Source: Leisingera daeponensis DSM 23529
Lineage (GTDB): Bacteria > Pseudomonadota > Alphaproteobacteria > Rhodobacterales > Rhodobacteraceae
Assembly: GCF_000473145.1 (NCBI RefSeq)
Contig: NZ_KI421500.1
Span: 2,443,725 to 2,507,724 of the forward strand
Direction: 5' to 3'
Length of the DNA: 64,000 nucleotides
Below the pieces are notes generated by a model. The model saw nothing but the letters and a program-made list of their open reading frames with translations, searched no databases and was not told where the DNA came from. The position numbers and the translations under genes are program-made. Within the stretch, counting starts at the first letter, position 1, and every line of letters starts with the position of its first letter. Positions 1 through 8,342 of this stretch are shown in pieces.

Positions 1-2
1 TC

Positions 3-350
3 CCCTCGATCACGCTGTGCAACCGGGCCTCCCACCGCGCGGTGGAACAGGCCATCGGCCACCCGCTGTCGCCGCTGCGCTGGCGCGGCAACATCTGGTT
101 CGACCTGGATGACCCTTGGGCCGAAAACGATTGGCTGGGCCGCGAGGTGCAGATCGGCGGCGCAGTCCTTGCCGTCCGCGAGCGCGTTGTGCGCTGCCTG
201 GCGACCACCGCCAACCCCGAAACCGGCGAACGCGACGCCGACACGCTGAAAACCCTGAAAGACAATTGGGGCCACCAGGATTTCTCGGTCTATGCCGAGG
301 TGATCCGCGGCGGCCCTGTCCGCATCGGCGATGCGGTGAAGGTACTGTGA
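3..350 (+). CDS. MOSC domain-containing protein, C-terminal part (5' truncated by window edge)
   Basis: The reading frame is open from the first bases of the window, so the N-terminus lies outside. The remaining 115 or so residues resemble the end of a MOSC (molybdenum cofactor sulfurase C-terminal) domain protein: a conserved stretch on cofactor-type acidic and glycine residues, the motif VRCLATTANPETGERD and a short C-terminal beta-barrel end (RIGDAVKVL). MOSC proteins are thought to bind sulfur or molybdenum cofactor intermediates; the exact substrate here cannot be told. The stop codon overlaps the engB start (TGATG), so the two are probably translated as one operon. Confidence 0.75.
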   Translation, partial: PSITLCNRASHRAVEQAIGHPLSPLRWRGNIWFDLDDPWAENDWLGREVQIGGAVLAVRERVVRCLATTANPETGERDADTLKTLKDNWGHQDFSVYAEVIRGGPVRIGDAVKVL

Positions 351-997
351 TGCAGATGCAATTTTCCCTGGCCGAAGCGCCGGACGAGATTTCCCTGGAA
401 AAAGGCCGCAAGCTGTTTGCGGGTGAAACCGAATTCCTGAAGGGCGTGGTCGCGATGAACGGCCTGCCGGACGCCGACCGGGTGGAGGTCTGCTTTGCCG
501 GCCGCTCCAATGTCGGCAAGTCGAGCCTGATCAACGCGCTGACCGGCACCAAGGGCATCGCGCGCGCCTCCAACACGCCGGGCCGCACGCAGGAGATCAA
601 CTTCTTCACCCAAGGCCCCGACCTCTATCTGGTCGACCTGCCCGGCTACGGTTATGCCAACGCGCCGCTGGCGGTGGTGGAGAAATGGCAGAAGCTGCTG
701 AAGCAGTACCTGTCCGGCCGCCAGAACCTGCGCCGCGCCTTTGTGCTGATCGACAGCCGCCATGGCGTCAAGAAGGTGGACGAGGACATCATGAAGCTGC
801 TGGACAGCGCCGCCGTCACCTTCCAGTGCGTCATGACCAAGGCCGATAAGGTCAAGGAAAAGGACCGCGCCAAGGTGCTGGAGCAGGTGCGCGGCGCGCT
901 GGCCAGACACCCGGCGGCCTATCCGGAAATCGTGCTGACCTCGTCCGAGAAGGGCGACGGCATCCCGACCCTCAGGTCGATCATCGCCGGCCTCTGA
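350..997 (+). CDS. engB: Ribosome biogenesis GTP-binding protein EngB (YihA/YsxC)
   Basis: A 215-residue TRAFAC-class GTPase. All five G motifs are visible: GRSNVGKSS (about 51-59), TPGRTQ (about 74-79), DLPGYG (about 94-99), TKADK and SSEKGDG near the end. The family acts in the cytoplasm on late assembly of the large ribosomal subunit. The start at 350 overlaps the stop of the MOSC gene by one base, which favours it over upstream in-frame codons inside that gene. The next gene begins three bases after the stop, giving a compact MOSC-engB-DUF2946-like group. Confidence 0.95.
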   Translation: MQMQFSLAEAPDEISLEKGRKLFAGETEFLKGVVAMNGLPDADRVEVCFAGRSNVGKSSLINALTGTKGIARASNTPGRTQEINFFTQGPDLYLVDLPGYGYANAPLAVVEKWQKLLKQYLSGRQNLRRAFVLIDSRHGVKKVDEDIMKLLDSAAVTFQCVMTKADKVKEKDRAKVLEQVRGALARHPAAYPEIVLTSSEKGDGIPTLRSIIAGL

Positions 998-1000
998 TCC

Positions 1001-1366
1001 GTGATTGCCCGCCTCGCCTCCTATCTGGTTGTGATCGCCCTGGCCGCTGCCGGGCTGATCCCCTCCGGATGGATGCCGGCCACCGGGCAGGACGGCAAGG
1101 TGCTTCTGGTGATCTGCACCGGCAGCGGCACGGTGGAGACCTGGGTCGATCTGGAGGGCGAAGGCGGTCACGCCCCCACCGAGCAGATGGAGGACCGCAG
1201 CTGCCCCTTTGCCGCCCTTGGCGCGGTGGCGCTGCTGCCGGACAGCCTGATTGATCTGAACCTTGAGGCCCCGCTGACAGACCGCTGGTCGCGCGAGGCG
1301 TTCACCCATCATACCGCCGGCTTCCACTGGCGCTATGATGCCCGCGGCCCGCCCGCGCTCTCCTGA
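1001..1366 (+). CDS. DUF2946-like small secreted/membrane-anchored protein
   Basis: A 121-residue protein with a GTG start three bases after engB. It has an N-terminal hydrophobic segment (residues about 5-22), then a short extracytoplasmic domain containing ICTG, a CPFAALG motif and a C-terminal ARGPP signature, a pattern typical of DUF2946 proteins. That family is often found next to metal uptake or TonB/PepSY genes and has been linked by context to copper or iron handling. Here the next gene is a PepSY-TM protein, which supports the same theme. The biochemical function is unknown. Confidence 0.65.
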   Translation: MIARLASYLVVIALAAAGLIPSGWMPATGQDGKVLLVICTGSGTVETWVDLEGEGGHAPTEQMEDRSCPFAALGAVALLPDSLIDLNLEAPLTDRWSREAFTHHTAGFHWRYDARGPPALS

Positions 1367-1437
1367 CTTTCTGAACAATTCTGACATTTCCGCCGGCGCC
1401 CCGCGCGTCCGGCCCTGTTCCGGTATGGAGAGACCCA

Positions 1438-2835
1438 ATGGCAACCAGCCAACCGCATTCCGCGGGCCAATCGCGCCCGCTTACCGAAAAATTCTACTTC
1501 GCCGTCTGGCGCTGGCACTTCTACGCCGGCCTGTTCGTGATCCCCTTCCTGATCATGCTGGCAGTGACCGGCCTGATGATGATGTTCATTACCCAGTTCG
1601 ATGGCCGCGACGGCGAGAAGATCCCCGTCACCCCAAGCCCCGCCGAGCTGAGCATCCCTGAGCAGGAGGCCGCCGTCCTTGCCGCCCAGCCCGGCACCAT
1701 CGCCGAATGGATCGGCCCCAAGGCGCCGGACCTGGCCGCCGTGTTCCGGGTGAAAACCGAAGCGGGTCAGCGCCTGGTCGCCCTGAACCAGTACTCGGGC
1801 GAGGTGATCGAGGTCTGGGACCGCCGCGCAGGCTGGTATGACCTGGCCGACAACATCCACTCCACCCTGCTGATCGGCGACACCGGCGACCGGCTGATCG
1901 AGATCGCCGCAGGCCTCGGCATCGTGCTGGTGCTGACCGGGCTTTACCTGTGGTGGCCCCGCGGCAACGCCGCCAGCGCATTCATCCCCAACTTCCGCGC
2001 CAAGGGCCGGGCGCTGTGGAAGAACCTGCACGCGGTGACCGGTTTCTGGATGTCGGCGCTCTTGGTCATCTTCCTGATCTCGGGCCTGTCCTGGACCGGC
2101 ATCTGGGGCGGCCAGATGATGCAGGCCTGGAGCACTTTCCCGGCGGCGAAATGGGACAACGTGCCCCTGTCTGACGATATCCACGCCACCATGAACCACG
2201 GGCACACCAATGACGTGCCCTGGGCGCTGGAACAGACCCCGATGCCCGCCTCCGGCTCTGACGCCGGGATCACTGGCGTTGCCGAAGGCGCGCCCGTGGA
2301 TGCCGCCAGCCTGATTGCCCTGGGCCGCTCCCTGGGGCTGGAGGGCCGCTTCCGTCTCGCCTACCCCGGCGGCGGAACCGGTGTCTGGACCCTCAACCGC
2401 GACAGCATGAGCGGCGACGGCGACAGCCCCTTCATCGACCGCACCGTGCATGTGGACCAGTACAGCGGCAGGATCCTGGCGGATGTGAAATACGAAGACT
2501 ACTCCTGGGCCGGTAAGGCGATGGCGGTCAGCGTGCCCTTCCACATGGGCCTGATGGGCAGCTGGAGCTTCGTGCTGAACGTGGTGTTCTGCCTCGCGGT
2601 GATCTTTGTCTGCCTCTCCGGCCTGGTGATGTGGGTCAAGCGCCGCCCAGCCGGTGCCGCCCGCCTCGCCGCGCCGCCGGAACCGGCAGAGATGCCGTTC
2701 TGGAAGGGGGCCGCGCTGATTGCCGTTCTGGTCTCGCTGGCCTTCCCGCTGACCGGCCTGGCGCTGCTGGCGGTGCTGGCGTTCGACGTGCTGCTGCTCG
2801 GCAACCTGCCGCTGCTGAAACGCGCGGTGAGCTGA
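1438..2835 (+). CDS. PepSY-associated TM domain protein
   Basis: A 465-residue inner-membrane protein. An N-terminal helix with the family motif HFYAGLFVIPFL (about 22-45), a second membrane segment followed by LYLWWPR (about 160), a third around 200-220, and C-terminal helices (about 365-395 and 425-455) frame periplasmic PepSY-like segments. These proteins (PiuB-like) commonly accompany iron or copper uptake genes and are proposed to be membrane reductases or uptake accessories. It lies 71 bases after the DUF2946-like gene. It ends against the convergent SDR gene, with a 10-bp stem hairpin between them. Confidence 0.85.
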   Translation: MATSQPHSAGQSRPLTEKFYFAVWRWHFYAGLFVIPFLIMLAVTGLMMMFITQFDGRDGEKIPVTPSPAELSIPEQEAAVLAAQPGTIAEWIGPKAPDLAAVFRVKTEAGQRLVALNQYSGEVIEVWDRRAGWYDLADNIHSTLLIGDTGDRLIEIAAGLGIVLVLTGLYLWWPRGNAASAFIPNFRAKGRALWKNLHAVTGFWMSALLVIFLISGLSWTGIWGGQMMQAWSTFPAAKWDNVPLSDDIHATMNHGHTNDVPWALEQTPMPASGSDAGITGVAEGAPVDAASLIALGRSLGLEGRFRLAYPGGGTGVWTLNRDSMSGDGDSPFIDRTVHVDQYSGRILADVKYEDYSWAGKAMAVSVPFHMGLMGSWSFVLNVVFCLAVIFVCLSGLVMWVKRRPAGAARLAAPPEPAEMPFWKGAALIAVLVSLAFPLTGLALLAVLAFDVLLLGNLPLLKRAVS

Positions 2836-2841
2836 CAGAGC

Positions 2842-2867
2842 GCCGCCCGGCCTTCCAGCCGGGCGGC
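2842..2867. terminator. Hairpin between convergent PepSY-TM and SDR genes
   Basis: A perfect 10-bp inverted repeat (GCCGCCCGGC, 6-base loop, then its complement) sits in the 42-base gap between two converging genes. There is no clear T-run on either side, so it would be a weak or factor-assisted terminator serving both strands. Confidence 0.4.
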
Positions 2868-2877
2868 ATGCCCGTCA

Positions 2878-3606
2878 TCAGACGTGCTGCGCGCCGTTCA
2901 CCTCGATCTCGGTGCCGGAGATATAGGAGCTCTCCTGCGAGCACAGGAAGTAGATCGCCGCCGCCACCTCCTCCGGCTGGCCCAGCCGCTGCATCGGCAG
3001 CTTGGCGACGATCTTCTCGGTGCCGGGCGACAGAATCGAGGTCTCGACCTCCCCCGGCGCAATGGCGTTCACGCGCACCCCCATCGGCCCGAAGTCATGC
3101 GCCATCTCCCGCGTCAGCGCCGCCAGCGCCGCCTTCGACGTGGCATAGGCGGCACCGGCAAAGGGATGCACCCGGCTGCCCGCGATCGAGGTCACATTGA
3201 CGACGGAGCCCTGCGCCGCCGCCAGCTCTTCCTTCAGGCCGCGGGCCAGCACCACCGAGGCAAAGAAGTTCACGTGAAACACCTTGCCCCAGTCCATCAG
3301 GTCGGTGTTGAGCGTATTGAGCCGCTCACCCTCCGGCCCCTTGGGCGAGATGCCCGCATTGTTGACCAGCGCGTCCAGCCGCCCGTCCAGCAGCTCCTGG
3401 ATCTGGCCCACCGCGTTGATCGTGTCCGACGGGTCCGACAGGTCAAGCTGCACATGATTCTCCTGGCCGCCGCCCCAGGGGCATTCCTGCGGGAACGGCT
3501 GGCGCGAGCAGGTGATCACCCGCCAGCCCTCGGCGTTGAAGCGGCGCACGGTTGCGTGGCCGATGCCGCGGCTGGCGCCGGTCAGCAGCAAAGTCTTCTG
3601 GCGCAT
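2878..3606 (-). CDS. SDR family NAD(P)-dependent oxidoreductase
   Basis: A 242-residue classical short-chain dehydrogenase/reductase. It shows the Rossmann nucleotide-binding motif TGASRGIG (9-16), NNAG (82-85), catalytic Ser140, Tyr154 and Lys158 (YATSK), and a C-terminal [11 protein letters not shown] segment. The substrate cannot be predicted; the family oxidises or reduces alcohols, sugars or acyl carriers. It is transcribed alone, convergent with the PepSY gene and divergent from argB, with about 134 bases between its start and the argB start. Confidence 0.88.
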   Translation of the reverse strand: MRQKTLLLTGASRGIGHATVRRFNAEGWRVITCSRQPFPQECPWGGGQENHVQLDLSDPSDTINAVGQIQELLDGRLDALVNNAGISPKGPEGERLNTLNTDLMDWGKVFHVNFFASVVLARGLKEELAAAQGSVVNVTSIAGSRVHPFAGAAYATSKAALAALTREMAHDFGPMGVRVNAIAPGEVETSILSPGTEKIVAKLPMQRLGQPEEVAAAIYFLCSQESSYISGTEIEVNGAQHV

Positions 3607-3740
3607 GGCGCACTCCTTGTGTGAGAATCTGGCGTGAGCCTAGCACCCGCGCCGCGATCCGCAATGGGGTGCGCCAAACGCGACCCTTGGCAGCGGCGCC
3701 GGAACGCCGTAACACATCGGGGCTAAGGGATGATGCAGCA

Positions 3741-4601
3741 ATGAAGAAACAAGATATGAACCGCGATTGGATTGCCACCGCCGAAACACTCTCCAGCGCG
3801 CTGCCCTATTTCCAGCGCTTTGCCGGGGCCATTGTGGTCATCAAGCTGGGCGGCCACGCCATGGGCAGCGATGAGGCGATGGACACCTTCGCCCGCGACA
3901 TCGTGCTGATGCGCCAGGTGGGCGTCAATCCGGTGATCGTGCATGGCGGCGGGCCGATGATCAACGCGATGCTGGAAAAGCTGCAGATCAAGTCGGAGTT
4001 CGTGAACGGCAAGCGGGTCACCGACGCCGCCACCATGGAAGTGGTGGAGATGGTGCTGTCCGGTGTCGTCAACAAGCGCATCGTGCAGGCGATCAACCGC
4101 CAGGGCGGCCGCGCGGTGGGGCTGTCGGGCAAGGATGCGAACCTCATCATCTGCGATCAGGCCGATCCGGACCTGGGCTTTGTCGGCGCGCCCGCCGAGA
4201 TGGATCCCAAGGTGCTGTACGGCCTGTTTGAAAAGAACCTGATCCCGGTTATCGCCCCGATCGGCGGCGGCCGCGACGGCGAGACCTACAACATCAACGG
4301 CGACACCGCCGCCGGCGCCATCGCCAAGGCGCTGACCGCCGACCGGCTGCTGCTGCTGACCGATGTGGCGGGCGTCAAGAATGCCGAGGGCGACGTGGTG
4401 ACCGAGCTGAAGGCGGCGGATGTCGAGGAGATGACCGCCAGCGGCGTGATCGCGGGCGGCATGATCCCCAAGACCGAGACCGCGCTGGACGCGGTGCGGA
4501 ACGGCGTGCGCGCCTGCACCATCGTCGACGGGCGGGTGCAGAACGCGGTGCTGCTGGAGCTTTACACCGACCACGGCGCGGGCTCGATGATCCGCGCCTG
4601 A
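3741..4601 (+). CDS. argB: Acetylglutamate kinase
   Basis: A 286-residue amino-acid kinase that phosphorylates N-acetyl-L-glutamate with ATP, the second step of the acetylated arginine pathway in the cytoplasm. It shows [10 protein letters not shown] (phosphate-binding lysine and glycines), VIVHGGGP, the [15 protein letters not shown] segment and LLTDVAGV. I chose ATG 3741 because it gives the usual family length and begins just upstream of the conserved helix; codons further upstream overlap the divergent SDR promoter region. No other arginine gene is adjacent. Confidence 0.95.
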   Translation: MKKQDMNRDWIATAETLSSALPYFQRFAGAIVVIKLGGHAMGSDEAMDTFARDIVLMRQVGVNPVIVHGGGPMINAMLEKLQIKSEFVNGKRVTDAATMEVVEMVLSGVVNKRIVQAINRQGGRAVGLSGKDANLIICDQADPDLGFVGAPAEMDPKVLYGLFEKNLIPVIAPIGGGRDGETYNINGDTAAGAIAKALTADRLLLLTDVAGVKNAEGDVVTELKAADVEEMTASGVIAGGMIPKTETALDAVRNGVRACTIVDGRVQNAVLLELYTDHGAGSMIRA

Positions 4602-4618
4602 GGCGTCTGCAGAAAGGG

Positions 4619-4690
4619 GACTTGGGGGGCGCTGCCCCTCTTGGCCCCTTGGGCCAATTCACCCCGGGATATTTTCTGCCAGATGAACAA
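4619..4690. repeat. Roseobacter-type interspersed intergenic repeat, copy 1
   Basis: The segment contains GGGGGCGCTGCCCCTCTTGG followed by a CCAATTCACCCCGGGATATT block. Nearly the same pair of blocks recurs at 18022-18075, also between genes, and a related block in reverse orientation recurs at 15132-15170 and 18111-18150. The first block can form a short hairpin (GGGGC...GCCCC). Copies lie directly after stop codons, suggesting a transcript-end or REP-like element rather than a coding remnant. Confidence 0.6.
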
Positions 4691-4764
4691 GGGATCCGTG
4701 CTGCACGGCGTCCGATCTGTGCAACACAGTTGATTTTTGCTGCTGCATACGCATCGCTGAATGC

Positions 4765-5559
4765 ATGGAGCATGAAACCCTGATCCGCCTTGCGGCCTTC
4801 CTGGGCCTGTTTGCGCTGTTTGCGGCGGCAGAGGCCTGGGCGCCGCGGCGCGCCCGCAGCCTGCCGCGGCGGCGGCGCTGGCCCGCCAACCTGTCGATCT
4901 CTGTGCTGAACACGCTGACCCTGCGGGCGCTGGCGGTGGGGCTGCCCTTGCTCGCCATCGGCGCGGCGATGGATGCGGCAGAACATGGCTGGGGGCTGCT
5001 GAATGCGGTGCGCTGGCCCGGCTGGGTGGAGGGGCTGCTGGCAGTGCTGGTGCTGGATTTTGCGATCTGGCTGCAGCATCTGATCACCCATAAGGTGCCG
5101 CTGCTGTGGCGGCTGCACCGGGTGCATCATGCCGACCGCGACATGGATGTGACCACCGCGGTCCGCTTTCACCCGGTCGAGATCGCGCTGTCGATGCTGC
5201 TGAAGATCGGGCTGGTCTATGTGCTCGGCCCCTCGGCCCTGGCGGTGGTGCTGTTCGAGATCCTGCTGAACGGCACCGCGCTGTTCAACCATGCCAACCT
5301 GGCGCTGCCCCGCAGGGCGGACGCGCTGCTGCGGCTGCTGCTGGTGACGCCGGACATGCACCGGGTGCATCATTCCACCCGCCGCAGCGAGCATGACAGC
5401 AACTACGGCTTTGCCCTGTCGGTCTGGGACCGGATCTTTGGCACCTACACCGCGCAGCCCGGCCAGGGGCACGACGGCATGACCGTGGGGCTGCAGTGGC
5501 AGGACGGGCGCCCGGCCCGGCTGGGCTGGAGCCTGTTGCTGCCGTTCCGCCGCCGCTGA
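4765..5559 (+). CDS. Sterol desaturase / fatty acid hydroxylase superfamily protein
   Basis: A 264-residue membrane protein of the di-iron fatty acid hydroxylase superfamily. The histidine clusters expected to bind two irons are visible: HLITH (about 94-98), LHRVHHAD (about 107-114) and HRVHHSTRRSEHD (about 197-209). Hydrophobic segments at about 8-22, 42-68, 85-100 and 145-165 fit the usual membrane topology. Such enzymes hydroxylate or desaturate lipids, but the substrate is not deducible here. It is a single gene between argB (163 bases upstream) and the ferredoxin-like gene. Confidence 0.85.
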   Translation: MEHETLIRLAAFLGLFALFAAAEAWAPRRARSLPRRRRWPANLSISVLNTLTLRALAVGLPLLAIGAAMDAAEHGWGLLNAVRWPGWVEGLLAVLVLDFAIWLQHLITHKVPLLWRLHRVHHADRDMDVTTAVRFHPVEIALSMLLKIGLVYVLGPSALAVVLFEILLNGTALFNHANLALPRRADALLRLLLVTPDMHRVHHSTRRSEHDSNYGFALSVWDRIFGTYTAQPGQGHDGMTVGLQWQDGRPARLGWSLLLPFRRR

Positions 5560-5643
5560 GCCGGGCGGCAGGAAGACGCCGGCGGGCGGCTGCGCGGCGT
5601 TTTTGCACTCTGGACGGGACGCCCGCACTGCTAGGCTCGCCCC

Positions 5644-6369
5644 ATGCCACCGGACCGGATGCCGCTCATGACCCCGACTGACCTGCCGGATGCCCCGGAC
5701 CGGGACACTCCTTTTTATGCGCAGATCGCGGCCGCTGCCGCCCAGGCCGGGCTTGCGGTTTACGGCGCGCTGCATCCGCGCCGCCAGCCGGTCAAGGCGA
5801 TCACCGGCGGCACCCTGGTGCTGCTCGGCACGGACCAGGCGTTCTGGCCGCGCTTCACCGCCAGCCCGGAATACAGCGACGGCAGGCCGGACCCGGTGGA
5901 CCGCTGGTCGCAGCGGGTGGTCGGATCTCTGGCAGAGACCCTGGGCGGCTGCGCCCATTACCCCTTTGGCGGGCCGCCCTATACGCCCTTCATCAACTGG
6001 GCACTGGCCACGGGGCGGTTTTTCACATCACCGTCACAGATGATGGTGCATGATCAGGCCGGACTGATGATTTCCTTGCGGGGGGCCATTCAATTCGAAC
6101 AGGAATTTGACATCCCCCCTCCGCTTTTGGCAGAGTCGCCCTGCCACAGCTGCCGCTCCCGTCCCTGCCTGACCGCCTGCCCGGCGGCTGCGCTGGCGGA
6201 CGGGGGACCTTACGATCTGGCGGCCTGCCACGGCTATCTTGATACCAGCGCAGGCGCCGGCTGCATGACCGGCGGCTGTCTGGCCCGCCGCGCCTGCCCG
6301 CTGAGCCGCACCGCCGGCCGGGCGGCTGACCAAACCGCACATCACATGAGGCATTTTCACCCGCAATGA
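5644..6369 (+). CDS. Ferredoxin-like [4Fe-4S] protein
   Basis: A 241-residue protein whose C-terminal third is cysteine rich: C167, C170, C175 and C179 (CHSCRSRPCLTACP), then C195, C207, C212 and C218. The arrangement resembles the iron-sulfur half of epoxyqueuosine reductase-like proteins and the 'ferredoxin' entries common in roseobacters. The N-terminal 150 residues hold a conserved GGTLVLLG and a CAHYPFGGPPYTP segment of unknown role. Several start codons are possible (5644, 5659, 5668). The stop overlaps the next start by four bases (ATGA), so the phosphatase gene is translationally coupled. Confidence 0.75.
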   Translation: MPPDRMPLMTPTDLPDAPDRDTPFYAQIAAAAAQAGLAVYGALHPRRQPVKAITGGTLVLLGTDQAFWPRFTASPEYSDGRPDPVDRWSQRVVGSLAETLGGCAHYPFGGPPYTPFINWALATGRFFTSPSQMMVHDQAGLMISLRGAIQFEQEFDIPPPLLAESPCHSCRSRPCLTACPAAALADGGPYDLAACHGYLDTSAGAGCMTGGCLARRACPLSRTAGRAADQTAHHMRHFHPQ

Positions 6370-6863
6370 CCTGCACCCTTATTCTGACCCGCCACGCCAA
6401 ATCCGCCTGGGACACCAGTGTGCCCAGCGATCACGCCCGCCCGCTGAACAAGCGGGGCCGCCGCTCCGCCCCGGCCATTGCCGACTGGCTGCGCGGCAAC
6501 GGCTACGTGCCGGATCAGGTCATCTCCTCCTCATCCAGGCGCACCCGCGAAACCTTTGAGCTGATGGAGCTGGGTGTGCCCGCGGCCTTTACCGAGCGGC
6601 TGTACCACGCCAATTCGGACATCCTGTTCCAGGTGCTGAGCCAGGCCGAGCATCCCCGCGTGATGCTGATCGCCCATAATCCCGGCATTGCCGCCTTTGC
6701 CCATTCCATTGTGGACAACCCGCCGGACCATGCCCGCTTTGACGACTATCCGACCGGCGCAACCCTGGTGGCGGAATTCGATATCGGCACCTGGAAGGAT
6801 CTGAGCTGGAGCAGCGGCAAGGCCATTGATTTCGCCGTCCCGCGGGAACTGCTGGGCGAGTAG
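6366..6863 (+). CDS. Histidine phosphatase family protein (SixA-like)
   Basis: A 165-residue protein beginning with the phosphoglycerate-mutase-type signature LTRHAKSAWD, where the RH pair supplies the catalytic phospho-histidine. A second conserved pattern (SSSRRTRET near 55-64) and LIAHNPG (about 101-107, second catalytic histidine) complete the active site. The small size and RHAKSxW motif fit SixA-like phosphohistidine phosphatases, but the target is unknown. It overlaps the ferredoxin-like gene by four bases. Confidence 0.88.
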   Translation: MTCTLILTRHAKSAWDTSVPSDHARPLNKRGRRSAPAIADWLRGNGYVPDQVISSSSRRTRETFELMELGVPAAFTERLYHANSDILFQVLSQAEHPRVMLIAHNPGIAAFAHSIVDNPPDHARFDDYPTGATLVAEFDIGTWKDLSWSSGKAIDFAVPRELLGE

Positions 6864-6991
6864 CCCGCCTCCCAGCCCCCGGCGCCTGCGTCATTCCGGC
6901 GCATCCCGCGCCGGAGGCCTCTGGCACGGCGGCGCGGGCAGTTTTATAATTCCGGCCGGAAGCACGCCCCCGCGAGGATTGGAGAAGACCC

Positions 6992-7447
6992 ATGCACCGC
7001 CGTACCCTGCTGCTGGCCGCAGCCGCCCTGCCCTTCGCCGCCCTGCCGGGCTTTGCCGCGGAAGCTGAGACCACCATCCGCATCATGAAGTCGCCCACCT
7101 GCGGCTGCTGCACCGCCTGGGCCGACCGCCTGGCCGCCGCCGGTTTCACCACCGAGGTGCGCAACGTGGACGACGAGGAGCTGTGGGCCATGAAGGCGCG
7201 GCTGGGCGTCGGCGGCGATCTGGCGTCCTGCCACACTGCGATGGCCGGGTCTTACGTGATCGAGGGCCATGTGCCCGTTCCGGACATCCAGCGGCTGCTG
7301 GCGGAACAGCCCGCGGCGCTGGGGCTGACCGTGCCGGGAATGCCGATCGGCTCGCCGGGCATGGAGATGGGGGACGAGCGCGAGGCGTTCGATACCCTGC
7401 TGGTCCTCGCCGATGGCACCACCGAGGTCTTCGCAAGCCATTCCTGA
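6992..7447 (+). CDS. DUF411 domain-containing exported protein
   Basis: A 151-residue protein with a twin-arginine-like N-terminus (MHRRTLLLAAAA) and a likely cleavage site near FAAEA (about 21-24). The mature part has the family's cysteine motif C37-x-C39-C40 (SPTCGCCTAW), the CHTAMAGSYVIEGHVP block and MPIGSPGMEMG. DUF411 proteins are periplasmic and usually associated with copper or other metal resistance; the cysteines and the methionine-rich segment suggest metal binding. The phosphatase gene ends 128 bases upstream. A bidirectional terminator follows directly. Confidence 0.85.
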   Translation: MHRRTLLLAAAALPFAALPGFAAEAETTIRIMKSPTCGCCTAWADRLAAAGFTTEVRNVDDEELWAMKARLGVGGDLASCHTAMAGSYVIEGHVPVPDIQRLLAEQPAALGLTVPGMPIGSPGMEMGDEREAFDTLLVLADGTTEVFASHS

Positions 7448-7464
7448 TCCGGACAGCCGGAACG

Positions 7465-7497
7465 AAAAAAGGCCGGGCGCATTGCCCGGCCTTTCTG
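7465..7497. terminator. Bidirectional intrinsic terminator between DUF411 gene and bztD
   Basis: GGCCGGGC and GCCCGGCC form an 8-bp stem with a 5-base loop (7471-7491), extended by an A-run on the left and TTT on the right. It is placed to end the DUF411 transcript on the + strand and the bzt transcript on the - strand. Confidence 0.85.
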
Positions 7498-7538
7498 TAT
7501 TGCAGAGCGGGCGGTTCCGCCCGCCGCCGCTGCGGCCC

Positions 7539-8330
7539 TCAGTGGCCCAGGATCTGGCTGAGGAACAGCTTGGTGCGGTCGCTCTTCGGGTTGTTGAAGA
7601 ACTCTTCCGGCTCGTTCTGTTCGACGATCTGGCCTGCGTCCATGAAGATCACCCGGTTCGCCACCTGACGGGCAAAGCCCATCTCGTGGGTCACGCAGAG
7701 CATGGTCATGCCTTCCTCCGCCAGTTCGATCATGGTGTCCAGCACCTCCTTGATCATCTCCGGGTCGAGCGCCGAGGTCGGTTCATCGAACAGCATGATG
7801 CGCGGCATCATGCAGAGCGAACGCGCAATCGCCACGCGCTGCTGCTGGCCGCCCGACAGCTGGCCGGGGTACTTGTCGGCCTGCTCAGGGATCTTGACCT
7901 TCTCCAGGAAGTGCATCGCCCGCGCCTCGGCCTCTTTCTTGGGCGTCTTGCGGACCCAGATCGGCGCCAGGGTGCAGTTCTCCAGGATCGTCAGATGCGG
8001 GAACAGGTTGAAGTGCTGGAACACCATCCCGACCTCGGACCGGATCTTGTCGATGTTCTTGAGGTCGTTGGACAGCTCGGTGCCATCCACCACGATCCTG
8101 CCCTGCTGGTGTTCTTCCAGCGCGTTCAGGCAGCGGATCAAGGTAGACTTGCCGGAACCCGACGGGCCCGCGATGACGATCCGTTCGCCCTGGTTGACGG
8201 TCAGGTTGATGTCGCGCAGCACGTGGAAGGACCCGTACCACTTGTTCATGTTGGTGATTTCGATGGCGACCTCGTCGCTCACCTGCATCTTGGAGCGGTC
8301 GATTTCGCGGTCGGACATAAGTTCAGACAT
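7539..8330 (-). CDS. bztD: Amino acid ABC transporter ATP-binding protein (BztD/AapP type)
   Basis: A 263-residue ABC ATPase of the polar amino acid uptake class. The Walker A motif GPSGSGKST, the signature [15 protein letters not shown], Walker [13 protein letters not shown] and the H-loop THEMGF are all present. It powers the Bzt/Aap transporter for glutamate, glutamine, aspartate and related amino acids. It starts 12 bases after bztC and is the last gene of bztABCD, followed by a bidirectional terminator. A longer N-terminus (about 20 residues before the ATPase fold) is usual for this subgroup. Confidence 0.93.
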   Translation of the reverse strand: MSELMSDREIDRSKMQVSDEVAIEITNMNKWYGSFHVLRDINLTVNQGERIVIAGPSGSGKSTLIRCLNALEEHQQGRIVVDGTELSNDLKNIDKIRSEVGMVFQHFNLFPHLTILENCTLAPIWVRKTPKKEAEARAMHFLEKVKIPEQADKYPGQLSGGQQQRVAIARSLCMMPRIMLFDEPTSALDPEMIKEVLDTMIELAEEGMTMLCVTHEMGFARQVANRVIFMDAGQIVEQNEPEEFFNNPKSDRTKLFLSQILGH

Positions 8331-8342
8331 GTGTTGAACTCC

